NCBI RefSeq assembly: GCF_001659605.2
Contig: NC_035165.2
Location: forward strand, 13,140,445-13,204,444
Direction: 5' to 3'
DNA length: 64,000 bases
DNA from: Manihot esculenta
Lineage: Eukaryota; Streptophyta; Magnoliopsida; Malpighiales; Euphorbiaceae
The notes beneath the pieces are model-generated. The model made no database searches, was not told the DNA's origin, and saw only the letters and a list, made by a program, of their open reading frames with translations. Both the position numbers and the translations under genes were made by a program. The stretch's first letter is position 1; each line of letters starts with the position of its first letter. Below, in pieces: positions 11,824-25,079 of this stretch.

Positions 11824-14097
11824 TGTAATACCCGGCTAGACCCCGGTATCGGAATTCCTACGTTCCGGCGGATTTTCCGTTGGAAGTCGGGATTCGAGGA
11901 TGTCGGAGCTTGCCCTAAGGGTATAAGAAAGGTTTTTAAAGATGTTTTTGTTTTAAGTGTTTATCATGTTTGCATGTTTTAGTTAAGAAAATTGAGTTTT
12001 GAAATGAAAAGGCCAAGGGGACAAAAGCCAGGTTCGGCCGCCGAAGGTGAAGTTCGGCCGCCGAAAGTTGCATGGTTTCGCATGCACGTTAGGCCGCCGA
12101 AGGAAGAGTCGGTTGGCCACTACAAAAGCCCCTTTGCCCGAGACTTGAGTGTTAAACACTCTGTTTTTGGGTCAAAGGTAGGTTCAAGCTCTCCTTGGTA
12201 TGATTTCTCATGTTTTTCTCAAATCTTGCATGTTTTAACTTGATTTGAGCTTTGTTTTAGAGATTTGAGCAAAAGGAAGCAAAGTTGAGCACTTGGAGAT
12301 TTTGATTGAGTTTTCTCCTATCTCCAAGCTTGGATCATCAATCCTCTAGTTCTTCAAGAGGTAAGCATGGATCCTCACCTCCCTTTATGTTTAAAGTATG
12401 TTTTAAGAGTTTTTAGAGAGTTTATGGCATGTTTTGGGGTATAAGCATGAGTTTGAGCATATGTTGATCATATGCGTTTTGTTGTTGTTTTTGGGGCTTG
12501 AACTAGTTTTTAGGCCTCTATATGCATGAGATATGTTATATGTTAGTTCAGAAGTGTTGGTATGCATGTTATGGGTGTTTGATAGGATTTTGGAGGCTGA
12601 GAGCATGAGTTGTGCTCGGATTCTGCCTTTCTGGAGAATCCAGGTTCGGCCGCCGAAGTAAGGTTCGGCCGCCGAACCCCTTGTGGAGGCAGTTTCGGCT
12701 GCCAAACCTTGCCCCCGAAAGCTAGGCTTTTGGTGAGAAAGGGGCTTTCGGCCGCCGAAAGAGGGAGTTCGGCCGCCGAAAGTGCATGAGTTTCATCTCT
12801 GGATGAGACTTTCGGCCGCCGAAGGTGCCGCCGAACATGCATGAGTTTCGTCTCTGGAGGGAGGTTTCGGCCGCCGAACCAGCCGCCGAAAGTGCCCAGT
12901 CCAGCCTTCTTTTGCCCATTTTTCCATGCATGCCTATGATGTTTTAGAGGGGTTTTGGGGCGATAGTAGGAGTTATGTTTAAGTAAGTTTGGTCCTCATT
13001 TGAGTCCACCTGTGTAGGTACGGACCCGAGAGACCAAGGAGGCCCACAGAGTTAGAGTTACAGAGACTGCTCAGCAGTTGACAGAGGTGAGTGGAACAGA
13101 ATTTTATTTTAAAAGTTAAGAACTGTTTTAGCATGATTCATGCATCATTAATGCCATGTTTATGTAGGATGCTTTGCATTAGTATTCACCAAGTTGATGC
13201 ATTGCATTATTACTTGTATATGTGGATTGGACCGAGGCGATCTCAATAGCCCATAAGTCTGTCATTATTGTATGTCCTGTGTGAGCTCCTTTGGGGCCGG
13301 GCATTTACCTTGGATGAGTCCTGTGAGAGCCCTTATAGGGTCGGGCACCATGAGTAGTTAGTGAAAGACCTGTGTGAGCTCCTTTGGGGGCCGAGCACTG
13401 ACAGAGGGAGTTTTGGGATCATGTCCAATCCAAGATGTGAAATGTTTGTGCAGTGATGCATCATATGATAACATGTTTTAAATGTGATTTTTTATAGATT
13501 CCGCTCACTGGGCTTTAGCAGCTCATCCCTCTCCCTAACCCCATTTTTCAGGGCCTCAGAGAAGAGAAAGAGAAAGAGAAAGCAAGGGTAAAAGTATATG
13601 TAATAGCATAGAATAGTGGACATGATTATTATGATGATGTACAGTACAGAGTTTATGTAATGTATAGAAATGATGTTATAGCAAGTTATGTATTGAGTTA
13701 TAGAATTGTGCTTGGCCCTAGTGTATGTTTATCCCTTTGCACATGATCATTTTATGATTGAGATAATGTTGTTATGATGCACTAGGCTTGGTGCATGGTA
13801 GTCTTTCTATCTCTGTAGTTACTGTATGGTACCATAGTAGGTATCACTCTTCGAGTGCATACAGACAGAGCATGCATAGTCCAGGCTTAGTTGATGAGAA
13901 AAGTTTCAAGAAAAGAAAAGATAGTCAAGCAAAGAAAAAAAAAAGAGAAGAGTAAGTAACAGTTTTAAGCTTAAGTATGATCATGTATGGGATTTATCAG
14001 GTACACAGAGTTAACAGTAGGCTTACTACGGGTCCCGGCGGCCTTAAGCCGATCTGGATCCTAGTGCCGGTGATGGTCCGGTAAGCGGGCTGTTACA
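11824..14097 (+). repeat. A 3' LTR, complete
   Basis: 2274 bp, TGTAATACCC to TGTTACA. GCC-palindromes at 12030-12065; a weak TATA-like TACAAAAG (12121-12128); donor AAGAG|GTAAG at 12360/12361; second palindrome cluster 12640-12895. The purine repeat AGAGAAAGAGAAAGAG near 13560-13582 is also in the 5' copy. Confidence 0.93.
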
Positions 14098-17000
14098 CTG
14101 ATGTTCTAATTCCACCCTTTGACAAATCTCACAGGCTGTCACAAACTGCGCCACTTCTTTCTTCATGGCTGGCCACCAATATATCTTCTTCAAATCCTGA
14201 TACATCTTGGTGGTTCCTGGGTGAACACTATACCTCGCATTATGAGCTTCCCTCATAATGTCTTCCTTCAGACTGCTACTATCTGGTACACAAAGTCGAC
14301 TCCTATAGCGAAGGATCCCTTTGCTATCAAATCTGAACTCTGCACTGTTGCCTGACTGAACAGTCCTGGCAATTTTTATCAACTCTGGGTCCTCGTGCTG
14401 CTTCTGAGCTATCTGCTCCAGAAACACAGGTGTCACTCTCATCTGTGCTATCAATGCACCCGTACCAGACAACTCTAGCTGTAACCCTTCCTCTATGAGC
14501 GTATAAAGCTCCATCACTACTGGTCTCCGCTCTGCGGCTATATGGGATAAACTGCCTAGTGACTTCCGGCTTAGGGCGTCTGCCACAACATTCGCCTTAC
14601 CCGGATGATACTGGATCTTACAATCATAATCACTGAGCAATTTTACCCATCTTCTCTGCCTCAAATTCAGCTCTCTTTGACTCAAGATGTACTGTAAACT
14701 CTTGTGATCAGTGAAGATCTCGCATTTAACCCCGTAGAGGTAATGCCTCCACATCTTGAGTGTAAAGATAACTGCTGCCATCTCCAGGTCATGGGTGGGG
14801 TAATTCAACTCGTGCTTCTTCAACTGTCTAGAAGCATAAGCAATCACCCTATCACTCTGCATCAAAACACAACCCAATCCCACTCGAGATGCATCACAGA
14901 ACACTGTGAAATCCTCATTACTAAGAGGCAGAGCTAACACTGGGGCTGATGTCAGTCTCCTCTTGAGCTCTTCAAAGCTCTCTTCACACTGGTTTGACCA
15001 GATAAACTTCTGGTTCTTCTGAGTCAGTTTGGTCATAGGAGCCGCTATCTTCGAGAAGTCCTGAATGAACCTCCTGTAGTAACCTGCCAGTCCCAGAAAG
15101 CTTTTAATCTCAGTCACTGTCGTGGGTCTGGGCCAGTTAGCTACAGCCTCTATCTTCTTGGGGTCTACCTCAATCCCTTCTGCTGATACCACATGTCCCA
15201 AGAAGGAAATGCTCCTCAACCAAAACTCACACTTCGAGAACTTGGCATACAAACCATGCTCTCTCAGTGTCTGCAGAACTATCCTCAGATGCTGGGCATG
15301 CTCCTCTGCATCTCTGGAATACACTAAGATATCATCAATGAAAACAATAACAAAGTGATCCAGATACTTGCTGAAAACTCTGTTCATGAGATCCATGAAT
15401 GCTGCAGGGGCGTTAGTCAACCCGAACAGCATCACTAAGAACTCATAATGCCCATATCTGGTCCTGAAAGCTGTCTTTGGCACATCTGCCTCTTTGACTC
15501 TCAACTGATGATACCCGGATCTCAGATCTATTTTAGAGAAATAACCCGCTCCAGCTAGCTGGTCAAATAGATCATCAATCCTAGGTAGAGGATACCTATT
15601 CTTGGTAATGACCTTGTTCAACTGTCTGTAGTCGATACAAAGTCTGAGGGATCCATCTTTCTTTCTGACAAAGAGCACTAGAGTACCCCAAGGTGAGGTA
15701 CTCGGGCGGATGAAACCCTTATCTACCAAATCCTGCAACTGTTCTTTCAACTCCCTTAACTCTGCTGGCGCCATCCTGTAGGGAGGAATAGAGATAGGTC
15801 TGGTCTCAGGCAGCAATTCAATTTCAAACTCTATCTCCCTACCAGGTGGTAGTCCTGGAAGTTCGGCTGGGAAAACATCGAGAAACTCTCGGACTACTGG
15901 TACTGTGGCTGGTTCCCTAACCTAACTATCTAGCTCCCTCACATGAGCTAGACACCCCTGACAACCCCTCCTAAGCAACCGACGAGCCTGAAGGGCTGAA
16001 ATCAAACCTCTGGGTGTACCCCTCCTGTCTCCACTGAAGACACACTCTGACCCATCCTGGTCTCTGAGACTAACTACCTTCTCTCTACAGTCCAAGGTCG
16101 CACCATATGTAGATAACCAATCCATCCCTAGAATGACATCAAAATCTGTCAAGTCTAGAACCACAAGGTCAGCTGGAAGGCATCTACCCTCTATGAACAC
16201 TGGACTGAAACGATAGATGGACGCTGCCACTGATAGGTCACACTTGGGTCCACTGACCCAGAGAGGATACTCTAACTCATAAATCATCAAACCCAACCTG
16301 TCTATGGCTCTCGAAGCAATAAAGGAATGAGAAGCACCGGGGTCCATCAAAGCATACACATTTGAACACCCAATGATGAGATTATCTGACATCACTGTAT
16401 TCGATGTGTTAGCCTCCTCCTGTGTCACAGTGAAAATCTGTGCTGGGGCTACCGGATTTCCACCTCGGGAACCTGCTGCTGAAGTAGAGGCTGCCCCTCT
16501 CCCTCTACCTCTGCCACTACTCTGAGGCATGGCTGGAGCTGCTGGCTGTACTCCACTGCCTGAACTCATCTGCTGGGATGGTGCAAAAGTCACCTGAGGA
16601 CAATCCCAAGCAAAATGCCCTTACTGTCCACACCTAAAACAGGCTGAAGATCCCAACTGACAAGCTCCCTTGTGTGGTCTCCCACATCGTCTACATACTG
16701 GACTGCTTGCGCCAGAGCTTGAGCCACTACCCATTCCCAGACCAGACTTGACTTTACTCCAGAACTTACTCTTTGTTCCTTTTGCTCTATCCCATCTCTT
16801 GCTGCCTGAAGTTCCTGAACTGGGGGCCTTAGCACCTGAAGCCTGTGCTTTTGACTGTCTCTGAATATTGGCACTTGCTTCCATTTTCCTGGCTACATCC
16901 ACAATAGAGTGGAAACTCTCCTTTTCTGCTGGAAGAATCAAGGAAGAATACCTGGGATGCAATCTCATAGTCTATCTCCTTGCCTTCTTCTGATCAGTAT

Positions 17001-17729
17001 CATAGGCTTGACCCACATACTGAAGCAAATCCAGGAACTTATCTGTAAACTCATCAACACTCATCTCGTTTGTCTGTCTCAATTGCACAAATTCTATTAC
17101 TTTCATCTCCCTGAAGCTATCAGGAAAAGCCCACCCTGCAAACTCATTGGCGAAGTCTCCCCATGACATACTGTCCATCCTGGGCTCCATATAGTTCTTG
17201 AACCATTCTCGAGCTTTCTTACACTTAAGTGTAAACCCTGCCATTTCTATGGCTTTGCTATCATCTGCTCCCAACTCATCAGTGATCATCTTCACAGTTC
17301 TCAGATACTCAAATGGATCATCTCCTGGGTTAAATTTAGGAGCATCCAATTTCAAGTACTCTGTCATTTGCACCTTACCTCTAGATGAGCTAGGTTGATG
17401 TCTTTGGGCAACAGGAGCTACTGGTTCTGATTGTGGTGGTGGAGGTACTGGTTCATTTAGCTCTGGGTGTGCTGCACTTGGATGAGTAGGGGAAGGTGGA
17501 TACATAGGATATGGTGGGTAATAATGAGGATAAGGCATATATGGCATGTAAGTAGGATATGGGACAAAACTAGAGTACTCCGACATACCTTCCATCGGAT
17601 ACCCTGGGTCTTGAGGAAAGGCTGGATAGCCAAACCCTGAGGTCTGAGCGCCTCCCTGCGACTCTCCCATACCTTCGTCAGATCTGCCTACACTCATGCT
17701 TTCATCTATAGACTGATCAATTTCCATGG
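14098..17729 (-). pseudogene. B gag (C-terminal part)-protease-RT-RNase H-integrase start
   Basis: One reading frame with three in-frame stops: TAG at 16974-16972 (capsid end), TAA at 16623-16621 (inside the second zinc knuckle, right after CFRCGQ) and TAG at 15924-15922 (where sisters have Gln, between protease and RT). Each fits one or two C-to-T or G-to-T changes. Domains on the minus strand: capsid (17370-16900), knuckles (16690-16590), protease DPGAS (about 16340), RT with FIDD (about 15335), RNase H, then the integrase zinc finger up to [12 protein letters not shown]. There the frame runs into A's LTR, so everything left of 14098 is foreign. Upstream it joins 20270-20473 once the solo LTR is ignored. 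Confidence 0.9.
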
Positions 17730-20274
17730 TGTAACAGCCCGGACACCGATACCCCTCTGTAACGGCTCCAAACTGCTCGGCGCTAGGATCCAGATCGGCT
17801 TAAGGCCGCCTAGGCCCGTAGCAAGCCTGCTACTGAACTCTGGGTACCTGCTCAATCCCATACATGAGCCAACTAAACACTAGCTTTGAAAACATTTTCT
17901 GTAAAACTACCAGGCTTAACCTTAAAATCACAGCCTTCAAGGCCGACACCAGTGATCTACTACCACACTCAACCTCTATGCACTATGTCTGAAAACATAG
18001 AACCCACTCTCTCAGGGTCAGCATATCACAGGTTAGTCTTGAAGTCTGTTCTGGGTCAAGGGATTTACCCTTTCTTCCCTCTCAGATGGGTCAAGGGATT
18101 TTATACCCTTTCTTCCCTGATCACTGGAGTTTTAGAAACACATCATATGTTAAGCCTAGCTTGACACATTTCTCATCAAGAAACGGAAAACAGGACACAT
18201 GCATACACTAGGGATGCAGCACACACTGGGCAAAGCACAAGTCTAGACATTATCTCATTATACTCTTTACCACAAGCTCTTTCCATGCATAACCTGTATA
18301 CACATCATGTCCATACATCATGTCCACAACTATACTATACAAACATACAAACATAGCATATCATCCTTAATCTTTACATCATAAACATATACATCAAGCC
18401 TCTTTACAAACCACTGTATCAAAACCTAGCTAAGCTAGTACAGCCAAACACGGCAACTCATGCTGACTCTGCTTTTCTCATAGCTCTCTCTGCTGAACTC
18501 TGGCCCTGCAAAACTGGGATTATGGGAATGGGGTGAGCTACAAGAGCCCAGTGAGTAGAAACCATAAAATAGTTCATTCATTATATGCTTTCATGGAATG
18601 TGTCACAACACAAACAGCTCACATCTCGGATTAGACATGATCCCAGAACTCCCTCTGTCGGTGCCCGGTCCCTACGGACTCCCAGGTCACTACATGTACT
18701 AGAGCCCGACCCCTAACTACAGAGCTCCCAAAGGTCTTATCTAGCCATAACAGGTAGCGGGCTACTGAGATCGCCTTGGTCCATCCCATCAACAATAAGA
18801 ATGCAATGCAACATATTCGTGATCTCTAATGCAATACAACCTAGTCTCACATGGCATTCATGATGCGTGTCTCATGCTCATACTGTCATGCGCTGTAATC
18901 ATTAACTTGAAAACATGCATAGTTAGGTCTACTCACCTGAAGCCAAGCTGTGACTAACTCTGGGCCAACTCTCACACTGGAGCTAAACACCTCGCCTCAG
19001 GTCCGAGCCTACACAGGTGGACGTACATGAGGTGCCAAACAATGCTCACATAACTCTAAAACAACTCTTAAACACCTTCCCAAAAACCCCCTAAAAGATC
19101 CTAGAACAATCATGCAAAGCATGCAAAAGAAGGCTGGGCAGGACACGTTCGGCGGCAGGTTCGGCGGCCGAATGTCCTCTCCAGAGACGAAACTCGCCTA
19201 CTTTCGGCGGCCGAAGCTCCTCTTTCGGATGTCGAAGCCTTCGGGGGCAAGGTTCGGGGGCCAAAACATACTCCAGAGACGAAAGTCTCCACCTTCGGCG
19301 GCACCTTCGGCGGCCGAACCTCCCCTCCAGAGACGAAAGTCCAATCCTTCGGGGGCAGGTTGAGGCAGCCGAAACCACCTCCTCACCACGTTCGGCGGCC
19401 GAACCCTTCTTCGGCGGCCGAAGCTGGGTTCTCTAGTTAGGCAGAACCTAGCTCACCTCATGCACAACTTCCCCCAAACCTCACTCACCATGCATCTCAA
19501 CACACATAGCAAGCATATACTCAAAGATATGCACAAAGGGGTCCAAAACTACCTAAAAACCCCAACAAACAACACCCATAACACATAAACATACTCATGC
19601 AGAAAAACCCTCAAAAACATCCTTTTACACCTCACCATGCAACTCTCCCTTTCCCTCCATAAAACTTGCTTAAAACACGAGAAAACATAAGGATCAACAC
19701 TTACCTCTTGGCTGGTGTGATCCTAGCTTCAAATCCTGGAGAAACCAAGCTCCTCAAGCTTCAAGCTCCACACCTTCCTCTTGTTACTCAAAACCTTCAA
19801 ACCCAAGTAAAAACTCATGAAAACCTTACAAGATTTGAGGAAAACACCATGAAAACCTCCCAAGAAGAGCATAGCCTCACCTTTGACTACCAAGAGAGCT
19901 TCCAACACCCTCCATGGCCAGTCAAAGGGGCTTAAATAGGTGGCCAACCGCCTTTCCTTCGGCTGCCGAAACTGCATGCAAAACCATGCAACATTCGGCG
20001 GCCTAACGTGAAGTTTAGGAAGCCGAACCTATAGCACTTTCGGCGGCCGAACATTACCTTCGGCGGCCGAACCTGCATTCTGCCTCCTTGGTCTTTTCTC
20101 TTCAAAACTCATTCCCTTTCCTTTCAAAACCATAAAACATGGAAAAACATGGTAGAAAACCTTGGAGAACACTGCAGTTTACCCTGCAATACCCCTCCAA
20201 AACGAATCCGACATCCGAGATTCCACCGGACGGTAGGAATTCCGATGCCTGCACGAGCCGGGTATTACACATGG
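17725..20274 (-). mobile_element. Solo LTR in B gag, with CATGG target duplication
   Basis: The LTR is 17730-20269 (2540 bp; TGTAACAGCCCGG to GTATTACA). The flanks 17725-17729 and 20270-20274 are both CATGG, a 5-bp duplication typical of Ty3/gypsy integrase. No primer site, coding or polypurine tract adjoins it, so it is a solo LTR left by LTR-LTR recombination. It splits gag between ...SEEMREAM and MEIDQSID.... TATA-like TTAAATA at 19932-19938 and donor AAGAG|GTAAG near 19705-19714 (minus) are kept; GCC-palindromes at 19145-19430 and 19990-20080. Confidence 0.93.
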
Positions 20275-20473
20275 CCTCCCTCATTTCCTCTGATCTTCCT
20301 CCTCTCACTGTACCTCTTCTGCTCTCGTCCACAGACCTTCTAGGGTCTATTGACGTACCTTCCCTGCAAGATCTTTGTGACCTTGCCCTTGGCAATGCAG
20401 GAGGACGAGCATCTATTCTCTCACTAGCTGGTGGGACTCCAGTCAATCGAGCTGATCGACGAGTTCCTCTCAT
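20270..20473 (-). pseudogene. B gag N-terminal fragment
   Basis: Starts at ATG 20473 ([18 protein letters not shown]), the conserved family start, and runs about 68 codons to the solo LTR boundary. Sister copies continue without a break into the Pro/Tyr-rich linker, which is found here beyond the solo LTR from 17729 leftward. The acceptor-like TTTTTTCAG ends at 20481, 8 nt before the ATG. Confidence 0.88.
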
Positions 20474-20677
20474 CTTACCTCTGAAAAAACACAGCACATA
20501 ATATAGCAGATCAGCATATATTTAACTCACATATCTTTGCACATGCATAAATCATAGCATCAAATAGACAGGACGCAACATCCTATCCTAGTGGACATGA
20601 TTCCCTATTGTGCTTGACCACTTCTAACCTCTATGAGCCCGACACTCTCTCTATAGGTCCAATCATGTGAACCTAGG

Positions 20678-20689
20678 GCTCTGATACCA
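20678..20689 (-). other. B primer binding site (tRNA-iMet)
   Basis: The plus strand reads GCTCTGATACCA, reverse complement of TGGTATCAGAGC, three bases from the LTR. The leader 20482-20677 is otherwise featureless. Confidence 0.93.
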
Positions 20690-20692
20690 ATC

Positions 20693-22949
20693 TATAACGA
20701 CTCCAAAATGGACCGTCACCGGCGCTAGGATTTAGGTCGGCTTAAGGCCGCCAGAACCCGTAGCAAGCCTGCTATACTCTCTGTGTACCTGTAAATCTTA
20801 TACATGACCATACATTTTCTGTGAAAATAAAACTCTTTTCTGAACCAAGGCTTAACCTATGCATGCACTATCTCTGTACTCTGTACCCCTGACTAGAGCT
20901 TGCTCTAGATGGGTTAACTCATATCTGTTAAGCCTGGTTTTTCACATATTCTGTAAAACATATACATATACAAATCATGTACATAACAAAAGATTTACAA
21001 CACAAAATAACTAAGTCAAGCACAACTTTAACTGTATACACAACTAGTACATCTCTTTAATATTACATGTCCACTCTAAGCTATTACAAATCTCTTTACT
21101 CTTTCTGTACTCTGTTGATCTCCCCTGTACACTGTACACTGTACACTGAACCTGCAAGACTGGGGTTAAGGGAGTGGGATGAGCTCTATAGCCCAGTGAG
21201 TAGAACAGTAAAACATATCATTAAAACATGATCTTATGGAATGCATCATAACACAGACAATCCACAACAAGGGTAAACCTGTCACCAAATAGTCTCAGTG
21301 TCTCATACCAGGGCGTAGTCAAAGGCACCTGGATTTCCTGTCTCATATATGTATATGTGTATATAACACCTGTACTTACCATTGCCAGGGCGTAGTCAAA
21401 GGCACTTGGACTTTACTATACCTACCAGGGCGTAGTCAGAGGCTCCTGGACTTTACTATACCTGCCAGGGCGTAGGCAAAGGCTCCTGGACTTATCTCAG
21501 TGACTATTGGATCATTCAACATTCACCCACATAAACAATTAACTATGCAATGCAACATATTCGTGGATTCTAATGCAATCAACCTACTGCATAACCATGA
21601 TGCATGAAATATGCTAAAAACATTCCAGTTCTCAAGTAAAAGAATTAAGTTTAGTTCCACTCACCTCTAGCTATCTGGACTGACTTTGCAGGCTCTGAAA
21701 CGCTAGAGCAGTACTCACTGCTGCTCTCTCTGGTTCCTCTGGTCTGTGTAGGCACAGATAAACTCAAATGAGGGACCAAACTAATTCAAGACCAACTCTA
21801 TTAACCTCCCCAAGAATCCCCTTAAACTCACTCAAACATTCATGTAAAGCATGCAAAGGAAGGCTGGACAGAACACTTTCGGCGGCAGGTTCGGCGGTTG
21901 AAAGTCCTCTCCAGAGCCGAAACTCATGCACCTTCGGCGGCCGAATTTCAACTTTCGGCAGCCGAACCCTTTCGGGGGCAAGTTTTGGGGGCTGAAAGGC
22001 ACTCCAGAGACGAAAGTCTCTAATCTTCGGCAGCACCTTCGGCGACCGAAACTCCCCTCCAGAGCCGAAAGTCCAAAAGCTCGGGGGCAAGCTTGGGCAG
22101 CCGAAGCCACCTCCTCATGGGTTCGGCGGCCGAATGTACCTTCGGCTGCCGAACCTGAGTTCATCAGCAAGGCAGAAACTTGCTCTGCCTCTCGCCAAAT
22201 GCACAAAACGCTCCCAATCTCAAACACCTCAATTCCTCAACTTGCATACACCCAAGTATATGCTCAAAGGGGTCAAAAACTACCTAAAAACCCCAACAAA
22301 CAGCAAAGCATAACACATATACAAGCTTTTCTCACAAAATCATCAAAAACCCTCTTTTAACCCTATTCATGCAACTCTCCCCCAAAACCTCAAAAATCTT
22401 CCATAAAACATAAAAATAAGCTCAGGATCTTCACTTACCTCTTGAAACCAAGAAGATGAACGATCCTAACGTGGAGTTTTGGAGCAACTCTCCTTCAAAC
22501 TCTCCAAACTTCACAACTTTGTGTTTTTAGCTCAAAACCTTCAAAAAAACTATAAAACTCAATCAAATTTTTGCACGATTGAATGAAAACATGAAGAAAA
22601 CATCAGGAAGACAGAGTCTCACCTTAGAAAGTGAAAGAAAGCGGCAAAGCTTATCCTTTCAACCGACTGAGGGCCTTTTATAGGTGGCTGGCCAGACTAC
22701 CTTCGACGGCCTATCGTGAAATCGAAAGCCATACATGTTCGGCGGCCGAATGTCTCCTTCGGCGGCCGATCCTGGCTTTTCTGCCTTGGTTCTTTTCTTT
22801 CAAAAACTTAGTTCTTTTAAACACCATAACATAAAAACATACTATATTACTTTAGAAAAACATAAATCTTACCCTTCTAGAGAATTCTGACATCCTGGAT
22901 TCCACCGGACGATAGAAATTTCGATGCCGGACTCTAGCCAGGTATTACA
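20693..22949 (-). repeat. B 5' LTR
   Basis: 2257 bp. The terminal dinucleotide next to the primer site is mutated: TATAACGA replaces TGTAACGA on the plus strand. TATA box TTTTATA (22676-22682, minus TATAAAA). Donor AAGAG|GTAAG (minus, intron starting 22438). Palindrome clusters at 21875-22160 and 22735-22770. Four imperfect minisatellite units (CCAGGGCGTAGTCAAAGG-like) at about 21300-21490. Confidence 0.9.
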
Positions 22950-22969
22950 CCTTCCATCCTAATGGAGCA

Positions 22970-24769
22970 AAATGTAGGTCACCTTCATGAAAAGTATAGA
23001 TTTCTCGAAAAACCTTTCGAGTCTTTGCCCTCTCTTTGGGCATTCGTGCAGATAACCATATCTCTACAGAGGATACCATCATATTTTATGAAAAACAACT
23101 GAAGATGGATTTTTTATTCCCGATGGACCCATTTTTCGCTGAGGTCCTCTGATTTCATAAACTTTCAGTCGCTCAGCTGCATCTCAATAGTTAGAGAGTC
23201 TTGGTGGCTTTCTGGTTTGTTTGTTCTAACAATAATATCAAGCCAAACGTGGCCCTCTTCTCCCAGCTGTACCAGCTGGATACTCAGAGAAATGAGGAGT
23301 TCTAAGTTTTTAATGGGCGAAACACTAGATGATGTTCAACCAGATACCTTCTTCATTAAAGCAGTGGAAGAATAAATTTTTGGTCCTTGTCACCGAACGT
23401 TCGGGGGCCTTGGACACCTCCAAACAAGTTGGAACTTGTAGGTGGAGTTGAGGAAGGATGGAGTCCAACCAATGACGGATGAGGATGAGGCTTTAGCCTT
23501 TCTCTTGACGATGGCTCGGTCTCCTCAGAAAATGGACAATGAGGAATGTTGTTTTGTCTTGACAGAGTTATCTTCAGGCGAGCCAGACTCAGAGTCCTCA
23601 CCGGCCTATTCTTCCCAGCTATGGGGAGAGCACTTCCCTGACTAGAGATCATGATATTTTTCTTTCTACCTTCTTTTGCATTTCAAACTGTCTTACTTAC
23701 TTTTCAATTTATGCAGATATGTCCAGGTCAAGAAGCAAATTTATTGAAACGACATGTGCTGCCTACAAAGGTAAAGCTATCACTAGGGTAACTGGTCCCC
23801 TTCCCAAGCATGCTTACTGAACGGAAGAAGTAATCATGCTCCTTCCTCCTCCTCCCCAACCTCTAGTAGAAGAGTCGGCTAACTTGCAGCCTGAGTCTTC
23901 TACACTGGGTGTCTTTGCATCTGTCCCAGTTACCGAGCCTTCTATTACAGTCCCCACTTCTATGAAGCTCATTCTTGAGAATGTGGAGGTTGATTCATCG
24001 TGGCTTCCTAGCATTCAACGGCTGGTGTTGGCGCTCACTCGAACACCCTCTCTCCTTAAAGATCCCAGCCTGGCCGTCTTATTAACCAAGAATGCTCTGA
24101 GGCCTAGAGACCGTCGTCGCCTGAATGAGGTCGAGACGGACGAGCTTTTTGACAACATCATGCATTCTGCCCTAGAGAGTACCCACTGCACCTATATGGC
24201 CAAAGAGCATAATAAGGTTATGAGGCAGGAGTTCAGTGCTCAAGAAACAGACAAAAGAGTCCTGGTAAAGGAAGGCTTGAGGCTGAAGACTAGGGTTGAT
24301 GAAGTGGAAGGCACAATGAAAGAGACTCTAGAGTTAGTAGAAAAACTCTAGGCAGACCTGGGTGAGGCCAACGCTTTCAAACTTGCCCTTAAGAATCAGG
24401 CTAAGAGTGTTGAGGATCAAGTGGCCATACTTCAGTGCCAAGTTCAGGAGCTGCAGTCTCAAGTTAAAGAGAATCAAGTTGCCTCCGATAGAATTGTTGA
24501 ATTAGAGGCCAAGCTTCAAGAGACGGTAGTTCGGGGAGAAAAGATGTTCGTCGAAGGCAGATTCAATCAAGGAGATAGTGAAGCGGTTTCCTTCGGAGAA
24601 CTTTGCTTGGATAAATGACATCCTTCCAGAGGAGGAGGAGGAGGGTGAGGACGAGGAAGAAATAACTGAGGACAACCCTCCTAGCCCGACTTCTACTGTA
24701 ATAGCCAATGATGAACCTGTATTAGAATCTCGGGGGGAGGTGACTGATGATGTCCCTCCTGCTCTGTAA
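22970..24769 (+). pseudogene. Decayed accessory ORF, 'putative gypsy type transposon' (Transposase_28-like)
   Basis: Plus-strand remnants in several frames. Bases 23070-23270 encode pieces such as FYEKQLKMDFLFPMDPFFAEV and LVAFWFVC, broken by stops, that fit the conserved core of plant proteins named 'putative gypsy type transposon' (Pfam Transposase_28). 23836-24351 is open for 171 codons, Pro-rich then strongly charged helix; 24356-24618 continues as coiled coil; 24578-24769, in another frame, gives an acidic tail (EEEEEGEDEEE). Stops and frameshifts show it is dead. The biochemical role of this family is unknown. It lies antisense to the gag at 28.5-29.9 kb. Confidence 0.6.
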
Positions 24770-25079
24770 TACTCCTTTTATTTGTATGAAAAACCTTTTT
24801 AATTTATTTTTTACAGTTTTGCATGATTAGTATTTACCCATAAATCTTGCAGGTCTTTTAAAAGGCTGCTAATGGATTAACACACAACTATCATGATGGT
24901 GATAAAATAAATAACCTGAAAACTTTTGAATAGCGGGGTTAACACATAGACATATAGCCTAGCGGATGCCTGCCTTGGACTTGAGATATCTTATAGGATT
25001 TCTTATAATCTCGAGGCTAGTACTTGATCGTAAACACCCATCTTATGGCTTAGGCCTCAAATGTCTCAGAAATTTTTAC
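24770..25079. other. Non-coding spacer of the Tat-like element
   Basis: AT-rich sequence after the accessory ORF and before the tandem repeats. I see no gene, hairpin or repeat in it. Confidence 0.5.

Larger units (their letters stand above)
5041..14097 (+). mobile_element. A: Tekay-like LTR retrotransposon, nearly intact
   Basis: Plus-strand element: 5' LTR (3' part only in window), primer site, gag-pol, polypurine tract, 3' LTR. Over the shared 1.4 kb the LTRs differ at about seven positions by eye, mostly G/A or C/T, so the insertion is young. It lies in the integrase region of B: B's minus-strand frame stops abruptly at 14098. The expected duplication is 14098-14102 (CTGAT); its partner is left of the window. 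Confidence 0.9.
14098..22949 (-). mobile_element. B: degraded Tekay-like element, minus
   Basis: 5' LTR at 20693-22949, primer site, then gag and pol running leftward until A interrupts at 14098. The remainder of integrase and the 3' LTR must lie left of the window. The gag carries a solo LTR at 17730-20269. The right flank 22950-22954 (CCTTC) is the expected target duplication; its partner is off-window. Confidence 0.88.

Noticed and set aside
23836..24351. Host protein-coding gene (171-codon Pro-rich/coiled-coil frame)
   Set aside because: It continues on both sides into a frame-broken Transposase_28-like ORF and lies next to Tat-like gag and repeats; more likely transposon-derived.
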